Positions 15,420-25,440 of a stretch of DNA of 64,000 nt are shown piece by piece. Position 1 is the stretch's first letter; every line of letters starts with the position of its first letter. The position numbers and the translations under genes were made by a program. Under the pieces are notes generated by a model. It had not been told where the DNA came from, made no database searches, and saw only the letters and a list, made by a program, of their open reading frames with translations. The stretch is from Jiangella gansuensis DSM 44835 (GTDB lineage: Bacteria > Actinomycetota > Actinomycetes > Jiangellales > Jiangellaceae), in the NCBI RefSeq assembly GCF_000515395.1, contig NZ_KI911782.1, positions 5,176,070 through 5,240,069 on the forward strand. The letters are read 5' to 3'.

Positions 15420-17075
15420 TCACGGGGTCGGCAGTTGGGCGCGGACGGCCTCGCGTGCGGCGCGCGCGTCCGGCGCGTCCACGGCCAGCTGAGCCAGCCG
15501 GGCGCACTCGTCGATGGACACCGACAGCAGCACCTCCGCCACGTCCGGGATCGCCCGCGGCGTCATCGAGAGGCTGGTGACGCCGAGCCCTGCCAGCACG
15601 ACCGCCAGCGCCGGGTCGGCCGCGGCCTCGCCGCACACGCCGACCGGCCGGTCCTGCCGGGCGCCTGCCTGCGCCGTCAGCCGCACCAGCCGCAGCGCCG
15701 CCGGCTGCCACGGGTCGTTGAGTTCCGCGACGCCGCTCAGCAGACGGTCGGCGGCCATCGTGTACTGGGTGAGGTCGTTGGTGCCGATGCTGGCGAACGC
15801 CACGTGTTCCATCACGGCGTCGGCGGTCAGCGCCGCGGCCGGGACCTCGACCATGACGCCGGCGCTGGACAGCCCGTGCGCCTCCGCGCGGGCCACAAAC
15901 GAGGCTGCCTCCGATGCGGTGGAGATCATCGGCGCCATCACCCACACCTCGGCGCCGGACCGCTCGGCCGCCCGGGCGATCGCCTCGAGCTGATGGTCCA
16001 GCACGTCCGGGTGCCGGGCCGCCGTCCGGAAGCCGCGCACGCCGAGTGCCGGGTTGGCTTCGTCGGCGTCGGTCAGGAACGGAAGCGGCTTGTCGGCGCC
16101 GGCGTCGAGCGTGCGGACCACCACCTTGCGGCCTTTGAACGGTTCGAGCACGGCCAGGTACTGCTCGGCCTGTTCGTCGACGGACGGCTCCTCGGCGCGG
16201 TCGAGGAAGCAGAACTCGGTGCGGAACAGCCCGACACCCTCGGCGCCGATCCCGACCGCCGCGGCGGCGCCCTTCGGGTCGCCGACGTTGGCGAGCAACT
16301 GGACACGGGTGCCGTCGGCTGTGCGGCCGGTGCCGTCGAAGTGCCTCTCGCGGGCGGCCGCGGCCCGGACGGCGTCGATGTCGCCCGGCGACGGGTCCGT
16401 CTCGACCGTGCCCCCGGAGCCGTCGACCAGCACCACCGTCGATTCGGCGACGTCGGATATCCCCGGTGCCGCCACCACTGCCGGCAGCCCTAGCGCACGG
16501 GCCAGGATGGCGGTGTGTGACGTCGGCCCGCCCTCCGCGGTGACCAGCGCGAGGCAGGTGGACGGGTCCAGCGTGGCGGTGTCGGCCGGCGCGAGGTCAC
16601 GGGCGGTCAGGACGAACGGCTCTGCCCGCTCCGGAACCCCCGGAGCCGGCCGCCCGTCCAGGACCGCGACGATGCGGTCGCGCACGTCGCCGACGTCGCG
16701 GGCCCGCTCGGCCATGTAGCCGCCCAGCGACTCGAGCATCGCGGCGACCTCGGCCGCCGCCTCCCACACGGCGCGAGCCGGAGCGATACCGTCGTCGAGC
16801 TTGCGCTGCGCGGCCGTGACCAGGGTCGGGTCGGCCGCCATCAGCGCGGTGGCTTCGAGGACCGCCGAGCCCTCACCGTGCGCCGTCGCCGCCCGCCGCT
16901 CCAGGTCGGCCCGGACCTGCTCGGCCGCGTCGGCGATCCGGGCACCCTCCGCGGCGACGTCGGCCCCGTCGGACAGCCGCGCGTCGGGGGCCGGCTCGCC
17001 CACGGGCTCCGGCATGCGCACCACCGGTCCGACCGCTCGTCCGGGACTGACCCCAACTCCGCTGATGACCGCCAC
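15420..17075 (-). CDS. ptsI: PTS enzyme I, phosphoenolpyruvate-protein phosphotransferase
   Basis: A 551-residue enzyme I that takes phosphate from phosphoenolpyruvate and passes it to HPr. The phospho-histidine is H187 in GGPTSHTAILAR, followed by the PEP-binding barrel with the active Cys in VGVCGEAAADP. The start is GTG 17075 with GAGGAG seven bases upstream; upstream codons lack a ribosome site. It sits next to the sugar-specific IIC gene on the same strand, separated by a strong hairpin. No HPr gene is in the window. It supplies the IIA, IIB and IIC components encoded to its right. Confidence 0.95.
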   Translation of the reverse strand: MAVISGVGVSPGRAVGPVVRMPEPVGEPAPDARLSDGADVAAEGARIADAAEQVRADLERRAATAHGEGSAVLEATALMAADPTLVTAAQRKLDDGIAPARAVWEAAAEVAAMLESLGGYMAERARDVGDVRDRIVAVLDGRPAPGVPERAEPFVLTARDLAPADTATLDPSTCLALVTAEGGPTSHTAILARALGLPAVVAAPGISDVAESTVVLVDGSGGTVETDPSPGDIDAVRAAAARERHFDGTGRTADGTRVQLLANVGDPKGAAAAVGIGAEGVGLFRTEFCFLDRAEEPSVDEQAEQYLAVLEPFKGRKVVVRTLDAGADKPLPFLTDADEANPALGVRGFRTAARHPDVLDHQLEAIARAAERSGAEVWVMAPMISTASEAASFVARAEAHGLSSAGVMVEVPAAALTADAVMEHVAFASIGTNDLTQYTMAADRLLSGVAELNDPWQPAALRLVRLTAQAGARQDRPVGVCGEAAADPALAVVLAGLGVTSLSMTPRAIPDVAEVLLSVSIDECARLAQLAVDAPDARAAREAVRAQLPTP

Positions 17076-17117
17076 GTCACACTCCTCTCGTCTGCTCAGT
17101 CTGCGCCACACAGCCGC

Positions 17118-17155
17118 GATCGCCGGCACGTTCGCGGTGGAACGTGCCGGCGATC
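17118..17155 (-). terminator. 16-bp hairpin terminator after the PTS IIC gene
   Basis: A perfect 16-bp inverted repeat (17118-17133 with 17140-17155) and 6-nt loop begins 15 bases past the IIC stop and lies upstream of ptsI. It should separate the IIC transcript from ptsI. Confidence 0.8.
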
Positions 17156-17169
17156 ACAGCCCGCGCTCG

Positions 17170-18597
<1,428 letters not shown>

Positions 18598-18650
18598 CGC
18601 TGCTCCCTTCGGCCGGGATGGAGGGCGAGACGGTTCACGAGCCTTCTCCT

Positions 18651-19403
18651 CTACGTGTGCGCCGGTCCGCGGCCCGGGCCGGCATGGGGGGTGCGTTCCA
18701 GCGTCATGTGGACCTGGTAGCGGTCGGCCCGGTACCAGGAGGTGACGTGCTCCAACGGCCGGCCGGCGGCGTAGGAGGTCTTACGGAAGACGAGCAGCGG
18801 CGCCGCGGGCGGGACACGCAGCAGCCGGGCGCGCAGCGGGTCGGCGCCCTCCGCCCAGACGGTCTGCGCCGCCGAGTCGAGGACGCGGCCGTAGTCGTGC
18901 GCGAGGATGGAGTAGACAGAGCTGGTCAGGTCGCGTTCGAGCAGGCCCGGAAGGGGCGCGGCCGGCAGCCACGACACCTCATGGGCCATGGGCGCGCCGT
19001 CGGCCGATCGCAGCCGCTCGATCCGGTAGGCGCGGTCGGTGACGTCCAGGCCCAAGGCGGCCCGCGCCGGCGGCGGCGCGGCGGTCTCGTCGGCACCCAG
19101 GACGACGGTGGACGGTTTGTGCCCGCGCCGGCGCATGTCCTCGGTGAACGACGACAGGTGCATCTGCGACTCGATGCTGGCCGCCGCGACGAACGTGCCC
19201 TTCCCGCGGACCCGGTAGAGGCGGCCCTCGGCGACCAGCCGCCCGACGGCCTCGCGCACGGTGGCCCGGCTGACCTTGAATCGCGTCACCAGTTCCCGCT
19301 CGGAGGGAACCGGGGCGTCCGGCACCAGCTCGCCCTCGATCATGGCGAGGAGGATCTCCCGCAACTGCCGGTGCTTGGGCACCGGTCCGTCGACCACGTT
19401 CAC
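18651..19403 (-). CDS. GntR/HutC family regulator 1
   Basis: A 250-residue regulator with an N-terminal winged helix (PKHRQLREILLAMIEGE through RVRGKGTFVA, residues 8-75) and a UTRA effector domain (SSFTEDMRRRG to the end), the DasR/NagR type that senses sugar phosphates. The start is placed at GTG 19403, near GAGG; a longer frame from 19472 would run through the operator and is rejected. It is transcribed away from a second GntR gene and lies immediately upstream of the IIC gene on the same strand, so it may be cotranscribed with it. Confidence 0.85.
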   Translation of the reverse strand: MNVVDGPVPKHRQLREILLAMIEGELVPDAPVPSERELVTRFKVSRATVREAVGRLVAEGRLYRVRGKGTFVAAASIESQMHLSSFTEDMRRRGHKPSTVVLGADETAAPPPARAALGLDVTDRAYRIERLRSADGAPMAHEVSWLPAAPLPGLLERDLTSSVYSILAHDYGRVLDSAAQTVWAEGADPLRARLLRVPPAAPLLVFRKTSYAAGRPLEHVTSWYRADRYQVHMTLERTPHAGPGRGPAHT

Positions 19404-19441
19404 GGGGCCTCTTTCACGGAGCGTCTCAGGCAGTGGTAGGA

Positions 19442-19465
19442 ACTGGTCTAGATGTCTTGACCAGT
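19442..19465. promoter_or_regulatory. Two overlapping DasR-like (dre) operator sites
   Basis: ACTGGTCTAGATGTCT (19442-19457) and AGATGTCTTGACCAGT (19450-19465) each match 12 of 16 positions of the Streptomyces dre consensus ACTGGTCTAGACCAGT. Together they form arms ACTGGTC and GACCAGT 10 bp apart. They lie between the two divergent GntR genes, the expected place for auto- and cross-regulation by HutC-type proteins. Confidence 0.7.
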
Positions 19466-19568
19466 GGGCCATACAATGTGGCTGCGCACCGCGCTTGTCA
19501 AGAGGTGAGCGACCCGAATCGACCGGTGGCCGGGATTTCCCCGGCGGCCCCGACCTGATGCGAGTCCC

Positions 19569-20348
19569 GTGCTGTCCTTGCGCCGTTCGACGCTGAAGTA
19601 CCTCCAGGTGCGCGACTACCTGCGGAGTCTCGTCGGTAGTGAGCTACGCACCGGCGACCCGGTGCCCTCGGAGCGGATGCTGTGCGAGCGCTTCGGGGTT
19701 TCCCGGATGACCGTGCGGCAGGCAGTCGACGCACTGGTCGTCGAGGGCATCCTCGAGCGCGTCCAGGGCCGCGGCACGTTCGTCGCCCCGCCGAAGGTCG
19801 ACCTGCAGATCCGGCTGGCGTCGTTCACCGAGGAGATGACCCGCCGCGGCATGACGGCCGGGGTGAGCGTCCTCTCGTCCGGTGTCGTGCCGGCCGAGCC
19901 GGACATCGCCGACGCACTCGAGGTCAAGCCCGGCAGCGACGTCATCCACCTGCACCGGCTGCGGCTCGCCGACGACGAACCCATGGCCGTCGAACACACC
20001 TGGCTGCCCGCCACCCGGCTGCCCGGCTTCCTCGACGGCGGCTCACCGTCCAGCGTCTACGTCGAGCTCGAAACCCGCGGTCTGACACCCGACTGGGGCG
20101 AGGACACCATCGACGCCGGCGAAGCCGACCACGAGGAAGCCCAGCTGCTCACCATCAAGCCCGGCAAACCGGTGCTACGCATCTCCCGGCGGGCCTTCAC
20201 CGGCGACCAAGCCATCGAGTACAGCCGGTCGGCCTACCGCTCGGACCGATACACCCTGTGGGTGCCGGTGGCCCGCCCCAACCCCCCGGTGGTGCCGCGA
20301 CGCCGGCAGGGCGGCATCGTTACGGAGGAGCCGCCCGGCTCGAACTGA
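19569..20348 (+). CDS. GntR/HutC family regulator 2, DasR-like
   Basis: A 259-residue GntR/HutC protein: winged helix at about 8-70 (PSERMLCERFGVSRMTVRQ) and UTRA domain from about 85 (RLASFTEEMTRRGM). DasR of Streptomyces, which senses glucosamine-6-phosphate and controls GlcNAc uptake, has the same layout. GTG 19569 is the only sensible start, although the ribosome site is weak, so a leaderless or near-leaderless message is possible. It heads the rightward set SIS enzyme, IIB, IIA and HAD phosphatase after 55 bp. Which of the two regulators is the master and which is local cannot be settled here. Confidence 0.87.
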   Translation: MLSLRRSTLKYLQVRDYLRSLVGSELRTGDPVPSERMLCERFGVSRMTVRQAVDALVVEGILERVQGRGTFVAPPKVDLQIRLASFTEEMTRRGMTAGVSVLSSGVVPAEPDIADALEVKPGSDVIHLHRLRLADDEPMAVEHTWLPATRLPGFLDGGSPSSVYVELETRGLTPDWGEDTIDAGEADHEEAQLLTIKPGKPVLRISRRAFTGDQAIEYSRSAYRSDRYTLWVPVARPNPPVVPRRRQGGIVTEEPPGSN

Positions 20349-20403
20349 CCGCCACCCGCCCGAGGACCCGCACCACCGTCCCACTTTCGACAGGAGTTGC
20401 CGC

Positions 20404-21462
20404 GTGACCGAGACGATCATGGCCCGCGAGATCGCCGAGCAGCCGGAGGCGCTCGCCCGCACCATCGAGGCGCTGCGGCCGCTGCGGCCGCAGCTGCGCG
20501 CGCTGGCCGACGACCGCCGGGTGGTCCTGTTCGTCGCGCGCGGCTCGTCCGACAACGCCGCCATCTACGGCAGGTACCTGCTCGAGGTGCACGCCGGGAT
20601 GCCCGGCGGGCTGGCGGCACCCAGCGTGGCCACGCACTACCACGCCGACCTCGACCTGTCCGAAGCCGTGGTGGTGTCGGTGTCGCAGTCCGGCGAGACC
20701 GCCGAGATCGTCGAGACCCAGGCCTGGGCCGCGGCACACGGCGCCCGCACCGTCGCCGTCACCAACGACGGCGACAGCTCGCTCGCCGCTGCAGCCGACC
20801 TCGCCCTCGTCACGCGCGCCGGCACCGAGCTCGCTGTCCCGGCCACCAAGTCCTACGTGACCCAGCTCGCCGCGATGGCGGTCCTGGCCGACGCGTTCGC
20901 GCCGAAATCCGGTTCGCTGGACGCCGACCTGGACCGGGTGCCCGCCGAGGTGTCGCGGCTGATCTCGGCGCGGATCGGGGTCGACGAAGCCGCCGAACGG
21001 CTGGCGTCGACACCCGAGACGCTGGTCAGCGGCCGCGGCATCACGTTCGGCACCGCGCTCGAGGCGGCCCTGAAGCTCGAGGAGACCTGCCTGCGCCCGG
21101 TGCGCGGCCTCTCCTATGCCGACCTGCGGCACGGGCCCATCGCCGTCGTCGACGCCGAGCACGTCGCCCTGCTGGTGTCCGCCGCGGACGGACCGATGGT
21201 GTCGGGCATGACGGACCTCGCTCACGATCTGCGCCACCGTGGGGCCGCCGCCACGATCGGCATCGGCGGTGACTCCGGGTTCGCCGCCGCGGTCGACGTG
21301 TGCGTGCCCGGACCCGACCTGCCTGAACTGGTGGCGCCGCTGGCGCTGGTGGTGCCGGCACAGTTGACGGTGGAGGCACTGGCACGCAGGCTCGGCCTGA
21401 ACCCGGACGCCCCGCGTGGCCTCTCGAAGATCACCCAGACCGACCCCGCCACCGACGCGTAG
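20404..21462 (+). CDS. SIS-domain aminosugar isomerase/deaminase-like protein
   Basis: A 352-residue protein with two SIS domains, like the isomerase half of GlmS but without the glutaminase domain. Phosphosugar-binding signatures are ARGSSDN (about 45) and SVSQSGETAEI (about 98), and the C-terminal half has the typical LRPVRGLSYADLRHGP. Such stand-alone proteins (AgaS/NagB-II type) deaminate or isomerise amino-sugar phosphates. GTG 20404 has AGGAG upstream. Position between the GntR regulator and the PTS IIB gene supports processing of glucosamine-6-phosphate or a related product from the PTS. Confidence 0.88.
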   Translation: MTETIMAREIAEQPEALARTIEALRPLRPQLRALADDRRVVLFVARGSSDNAAIYGRYLLEVHAGMPGGLAAPSVATHYHADLDLSEAVVVSVSQSGETAEIVETQAWAAAHGARTVAVTNDGDSSLAAAADLALVTRAGTELAVPATKSYVTQLAAMAVLADAFAPKSGSLDADLDRVPAEVSRLISARIGVDEAAERLASTPETLVSGRGITFGTALEAALKLEETCLRPVRGLSYADLRHGPIAVVDAEHVALLVSAADGPMVSGMTDLAHDLRHRGAAATIGIGGDSGFAAAVDVCVPGPDLPELVAPLALVVPAQLTVEALARRLGLNPDAPRGLSKITQTDPATDA

Positions 21463-21489
21463 CCCGCGACCACACCCTCCGGAGGACAC

Positions 21490-21720
21490 ATGGACAAGGC
21501 CGAGCAGATCCTGACGGCGCTGGGCGGCGCCGACAACATCGTGGAGATCGAGCCCTGCGCAACCCGGCTGCGTACCGAAGTGCACGACTCGTCGCTGGTG
21601 GACGAGAAGGCCCTCAAGGCCGCCGGTGCGTTCGGAGTCATCTCCGCCGGCAGCGTGATCCAGGTGGTGGTGGGTCCCGAGGCGGACACCATCGCCACTG
21701 ACATTGAGGACCTCATGTGA
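21490..21720 (+). CDS. PTS sugar transporter IIB, glucose/GlcNAc family
   Basis: A 76-residue free-standing IIB domain. The phosphorylated cysteine is C23 in EIEPCATRLR, the family hallmark, and the protein ends with the typical VVVGPEAD strand and helix. It takes phosphate from IIA and gives it to the incoming sugar at IIC. GGAGG lies six bases before ATG 21490. It is the middle gene of the SIS, IIB, IIA, HAD run. Confidence 0.95.
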   Translation: MDKAEQILTALGGADNIVEIEPCATRLRTEVHDSSLVDEKALKAAGAFGVISAGSVIQVVVGPEADTIATDIEDLM

Positions 21721-21796
21721 TCGCACCGGCGATGCACCGGCCCGGGACGGCGCCGCATCGAGCACTCGGACCGCGCGGACGCGAACCGGAGGAGAC

Positions 21797-22282
21797 ATGA
21801 CCCAGCTGGACGTGCTGGCACCGGTGGCCGGCCGCGTGGTCAGCCTGACCGAGGTGCCGGACCCCGTGTTCGCGCAGGCACTGGTCGGACCCGGGCTGGC
21901 CGTCGACCCGGACCGGTCCGGGCCCGCGCGAGCCGTCGCCCCGGTGGCCGGCCGGCTGGTCAAGCTGCATCCGCACGCGTTCGTGATCCAGACCGCCGAC
22001 GGCGCCGGCGTGCTCACCCACCTGGGCATCGACACCGTCCAACTGGCGGGTGAGGGCTTCGAGCTCCACGCGGCCGAAGGCGACGAGGTGACCGCCGGCG
22101 CGCCGGTGGTCACCTGGGACCCGGGGGCCGTCGAGACCGGCGGCCGTTCGCCCATGGTGCCGGTGATCGCGCTGGACGCCGCGCCCGGCTCCGTCAACCA
22201 GGCAGCCGGTCCCGCCGGCCAGGCGTCCGGTCCCGCCGGGCAGGTCGGCACCGGCGACGTGCTGTTCACGTGGTCGCGGTGA
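21797..22282 (+). CDS. PTS IIA component, glucose type
   Basis: A 161-residue IIA of the Crr type. Active histidine H75 is in THLGIDTV and the assisting H60 in HPHAFVI. It carries phosphate from HPr to IIB. The C-terminus has an added Gly/Pro/Ala-rich repeat (AAGPAGQASGPAGQ) before the last strand. ATG 21797 has a strong GGAGGAG site; longer frames are noncoding. The stop overlaps the HAD phosphatase start by 4 bp. Confidence 0.95.
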   Translation: MTQLDVLAPVAGRVVSLTEVPDPVFAQALVGPGLAVDPDRSGPARAVAPVAGRLVKLHPHAFVIQTADGAGVLTHLGIDTVQLAGEGFELHAAEGDEVTAGAPVVTWDPGAVETGGRSPMVPVIALDAAPGSVNQAAGPAGQASGPAGQVGTGDVLFTWSR

Positions 22283-22920
22283 CGCATTCCTGGGGCGCCG
22301 CCCTGTTCGACCTGGACGGCACCCTGGTGGACAGCGAACCGGCCAACCAGGCCGCCTACCGCGCGTACTTCGCCTCTCGCGGCTGGGAGCTCGGAGAGGA
22401 CCTCGCCCGGCAGTTCGCCGGACGCCGTGGCGCGGACGTGTTCGCCCAGCTACCCGGGCCGTGGCAGGGCGAGGACATCACCGCGATCGTGGCCGGTGTG
22501 CTCGCGCACGTGAACCTCGACGACTACCCGCTGCGACCGCTGCCCGGAGCGATCGAGCTGATCCGCCGCATACACGCCGACGGGGTTCCGGTGGCGCTGG
22601 TGACCTCCGCCCAGCGGGACTGGGCCGAGTACGCCGTCGGTGACGTGCTCGGTCTCCGCGACCACTTCACAGCCTTGATCACCTGGGAATCGACCGTCGT
22701 CGGCAAGCCGCACCCGGAGCCGTACCTCGCCGGCGCGGCGGCTCTGGGCGTGCCGCCGGCACAGGCGGTGGCGTTGGAGGACACCGTGCCGGGCATCCAT
22801 GCGGCGCTGGCCGCCGGGGTGGGCAGGGTGATCGGCGTGAGCTCCGGATCGTCGCCGCAGGCGCTGCTGGACGGTGGCGCTCACGAGGTGGTGGCCACAC
22901 CGGCCGACCTTCTGCGCTGA
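22279..22920 (+). CDS. HAD superfamily sugar phosphatase/phosphoglucomutase-like
   Basis: A 213-residue HAD subfamily IA protein: nucleophile motif FDLDGTLVDSEP, motif II VTSAQ, motif III Lys in GKPHPEP and acidic motif IV LEDTVPGI, with an all-alpha cap between I and II. Members are sugar-phosphate phosphatases or beta-phosphoglucomutases. GTG 22279 overlaps the IIA stop (GTGA); the in-frame GTG nine bases earlier lacks support. Coupling to the PTS genes suggests it dephosphorylates a sugar phosphate made by that system, perhaps to relieve sugar-phosphate stress. Confidence 0.88.
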   Translation: MTHSWGAALFDLDGTLVDSEPANQAAYRAYFASRGWELGEDLARQFAGRRGADVFAQLPGPWQGEDITAIVAGVLAHVNLDDYPLRPLPGAIELIRRIHADGVPVALVTSAQRDWAEYAVGDVLGLRDHFTALITWESTVVGKPHPEPYLAGAAALGVPPAQAVALEDTVPGIHAALAAGVGRVIGVSSGSSPQALLDGGAHEVVATPADLLR

Positions 22921-23074
22921 CGGTGCGATCACGCCGGCGCCTTGCTGGGCGTTCGTCACGGGCTGGTTCCTGCGGGCGGCCATGATCGGGCCCGTTTGCC
23001 GCCGGCCCCGCTGGGTAATCGATCATTCAGCGCATCCCTTCGACAGGCTGTCGAGGCCGGAGGAGGCCAGAGCC

Positions 23075-23545
23075 ATGATGATCGTGCTTGGGTTGCTGTG
23101 CTTGGCTGCGGCGGCCGTCGCCGTGGCGTTCGCCGTGACCGACGGTGGCGGCACCGTGCAGATAGATCAGTTCGGAATCACCACTGACCTGCCGGTATGG
23201 GGCGTGTTCCTCGCCGGCGCGGTGGCAGCGTTGCTCGTGCTGGTGGGCATTGCCGCCCTGACCGCGGGCGTGCGCCGCGCCCGGGCCCGGCGAACCGAGA
23301 TCCGCAATCTGCGCCAGAAGGTCGCTGCCCAGGAGGACGTCGGCGACGGGACCGCAGCCCCCTACTCCACTCAGAACCGACCGGTGACGGACCCCGCCAC
23401 GACCGACCGAGCTGCCGCGGACGAGGCCATCACCGCCGATGACCGCCGGCGCCACGGATTGTCCGGACGCTGGCGCCGCCGGCACGCGGCCGACCCGGAC
23501 ACCTCCATGCGGTCGGAACCGCCGACAGGCGCCACCCGCGCCTGA
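23075..23545 (+). CDS. Small two-helix membrane protein, LapA-like
   Basis: A 156-residue protein with two membrane helices (about 2-20 and 47-71) joined by a short Gly/Asp loop, then a basic, alpha-helical, charged cytoplasmic tail. The arrangement resembles the LapA/DUF1049 group, whose members sit in the inner membrane with a coiled tail, but the match is by shape only. GGAGGAGG precedes ATG 23075. It ends convergent with the DUF4262 gene across a terminator hairpin. No function can be given. Confidence 0.75.
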   Translation: MMIVLGLLCLAAAAVAVAFAVTDGGGTVQIDQFGITTDLPVWGVFLAGAVAALLVLVGIAALTAGVRRARARRTEIRNLRQKVAAQEDVGDGTAAPYSTQNRPVTDPATTDRAAADEAITADDRRRHGLSGRWRRRHAADPDTSMRSEPPTGATRA

Positions 23546-23555
23546 CCCCGGTGCC

Positions 23556-23593
23556 CGGCCCGGCCGGCGCTCGCTAAGGCGCCGCCCGGGCCG
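23556..23593. terminator. Bidirectional terminator hairpin between convergent genes
   Basis: CGGCCCGG (23556-23563) pairs with CCGGGCCG (23586-23593) and GGCGC (23566-23570) with GCGCC (23579-23583), giving a stem of about 14 pairs with one mismatch and an 8-nt loop. It lies between the convergent membrane-protein and DUF4262 genes. Confidence 0.7.
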
Positions 23594-23597
23594 ACCG

Positions 23598-24158
23598 TCA
23601 GCCCAGGAACACTCGTGGTGGAGGCTGGAGCCCGGACGGGAAGTCGTAACCGGCCTCCCACGGAAACAGGCCCTGATGGTCGTCCCAGACGCACTGCAGC
23701 GCGGGCACCGGGTCGTCAGCCGACCGGCGGTAGAAACGTTGGGCGGAGGCCAGGGTCGGGACGGCCCCGCCGTCGTGGAACGGGAAGAACCGCACCCGAT
23801 GGTGCCAGCCCTCGACCGCGAGCGGCCGGCCCGGCAACAACGGCCGCCCGCGCCGGACCCGCTCGCCGAGTGCGTTGAGCACGACGCTGCCGGTCTGTTC
23901 GTCGAGGCCGAAGACCACCACCTCCGGATGCCCGAAGCCGAAGAGCCCGACAGTGTAGGCATACGGCGGTTCGCCACCGGCCGGCAGCCCGCACGGGCAC
24001 CCCGGCGGCCCCCAGCACCCCTCTGCATAGATCGATTCCACGGCCCAGCCGTGCTCCCGCACGGTTTCTCGCAGCCACGCGTCCTCTTGGTCGCGCCGTT
24101 GCTGCAGCTGGATCGGGGTGACGGCGGGTGCCTCGTGGGGCGGCTCGCAGGCGAACAT
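23598..24158 (-). CDS. DUF4262 domain protein
   Basis: A 186-residue soluble protein of the DUF4262 family, recognised by PPYAYTVGLFGFGHPEVVVFGL. A Cys-rich stretch CWGPPGCPCG (about 45-54) sits in the N-terminal half. Family function is unknown; such genes are scattered singly in actinomycetes, sometimes near toxin or stress genes. ATG 24158 has GGGAGGAT directly upstream. It has no operon partner and a long upstream region. Confidence 0.8.
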   Translation of the reverse strand: MFACEPPHEAPAVTPIQLQQRRDQEDAWLRETVREHGWAVESIYAEGCWGPPGCPCGLPAGGEPPYAYTVGLFGFGHPEVVVFGLDEQTGSVVLNALGERVRRGRPLLPGRPLAVEGWHHRVRFFPFHDGGAVPTLASAQRFYRRSADDPVPALQCVWDDHQGLFPWEAGYDFPSGLQPPPRVFLG

Positions 24159-24595
24159 CGCATCCTCCCGTAGTGCTTGGACAGACGTTCGAACCATAGT
24201 CGCCGACACCGACAACGTCACGGCCGTGCGGATGCCGCCGACCGCCACCGCGCGACCGCAATAGCCGACAACGGCCGCAATAGTCGCAGCCGCGCCTGCG
24301 GGCGAGTTCCGACCTCTCGGCGTTGATCGCGATATCGCCGTCGGGCGCTGCGATCAAAGTCCGGCTGATCCGGACCCGGCCCGGCTCGACCTTTGCCGCA
24401 GGCCGGGCAGGGCCGGTCGGCACGGCGGCGCCACGGTCACCTGATCCCACCCGCCTTGATCATCGGCGATCGACCCCGCCCATCGCGCCAACCGTTGATG
24501 ATCACGCCCGGAACCCCGATCGTGGGCTCATAGGGCAGGTCGGCAGGTGGTCGCTACGTGGTGACGGCGGCGGAGGCGACCGATGGCCGCACGCC
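24159..24595. other. Noncoding stretch upstream of the DUF4262 gene
   Basis: About 440 bp without coding character. It holds a direct repeat CCGCAATAG at 24256-24264 and 24275-24283, and two spaced inverted repeats: TTGATCGC/GCGATCAA (24323-24330, 24350-24357) and TGATCATC/GATGATCA (24457-24464, 24497-24504). These may be regulatory or relics of repeats; no promoter could be assigned with confidence. Confidence 0.5.
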
Positions 24596-24681
24596 CCCGG
24601 CAGGCGTCCTCCCGCTTCGGCAGGCAAGCATGCATGGGGAAGCGGGAAGACCCATGCCGAACGTGATCATTTCCATTCCGG
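24596..24681. repeat. Palindromic intergenic repeat, copy D
   Basis: Inner arms GTCCTCCCGCTTC and GAAGCGGGAAGAC (one mismatch) surround a centre containing GGCAAGCAT, followed by CCCATGCCG and the outer arm ACGTGATCATTTCC. The opposite outer arm is lost, as in copies A and C. It lies 33 bp beyond the stop of an ABC permease gene. Confidence 0.75.
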
Positions 24682-24713
24682 GTCGTCGGCCGCTGGCCAA
24701 CCGCGATGCGGCG

Positions 24714-25430
24714 TCACTCCTCGCCGGCGAGGGACAGGCTGCGCAGGCGCTGGCCGGCGTACCAGGTGGCGCCGACGATCACGACGGCCAGCAGCACGCC
24801 CGCAACCGCCAGCCGGACGTCGGACGACACCAGGTCGCGCGCCACGATGGTCTCGGCGATCGACAGGGACCACTGCTGGATACTGAGCGTGCGGGCGCCC
24901 GGCACGTACCCGCCGACGAGGCCCTCCCAGATGAGCGCGTACGCCAGCCCGTACACGACCGCGTGTCGTGTGACGACGGCGAGGAGGACGAAGACCGCGC
25001 TGTAGGCCACGGACGACACCAGGGCGGCCGCACCGAACCCGAGGGCGAGCCCGGCCTCGGTGCCGGACATGATGAGGCCGGCACCGAACGTGGGGACGGC
25101 CGCGAACAGCACCGTCGCCGCCACCGCGACGACCAGTTTGCTGAGGATGATGGTCGGCCGCGGGATCGGCTTGGACAGCACGTAGACGACGGAGCCGTCG
25201 TCGATCTCCGGGCCGATGACGCCGGTGCCGACGATCAAGCCGAACAGCGGGATCAGCGCGCCGAGCGCCACCGAACCCAGGAAGTCAGCGGTCACCTGGT
25301 GGTCGACACCGACGGACAGGCGAAGCAGCACGGCCAGCGCCAGCAGCACCGCCGACATCACCAGGAGCAGCAGGGCCCGCCGGCCGCCGAGCAGCGCCCG
25401 GGCGGTCAGCTGGGCGACCGTCGTGTTCAT
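24714..25430 (-). CDS. ABC-2 type permease, last gene of double ABC exporter
   Basis: A 238-residue membrane protein with six hydrophobic segments of the ABC-2 exporter family. The segment EIDDGSVVYVLSKPIPRP is typical of this group, where a conserved loop follows the second helix. ATG 25430 lies 10 bp after the preceding ATPase stop. It ends an operon with the order ATPase, permease, ATPase, permease, so it probably partners the ATPase at 25441-26391. Substrate unknown. Its transcript runs into repeat copy D. Confidence 0.88.
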   Translation of the reverse strand: MNTTVAQLTARALLGGRRALLLLVMSAVLLALAVLLRLSVGVDHQVTADFLGSVALGALIPLFGLIVGTGVIGPEIDDGSVVYVLSKPIPRPTIILSKLVVAVAATVLFAAVPTFGAGLIMSGTEAGLALGFGAAALVSSVAYSAVFVLLAVVTRHAVVYGLAYALIWEGLVGGYVPGARTLSIQQWSLSIAETIVARDLVSSDVRLAVAGVLLAVVIVGATWYAGQRLRSLSLAGEE

Positions 25431-25440
25431 CGCGAAACCC

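Noticed and set aside
24457-24504. Palindrome TGATCATC/GATGATCA as another copy of the intergenic repeat
   Set aside because: It shares only the TGATCA core, not the GGCAAGCAT centre or the inner arms.
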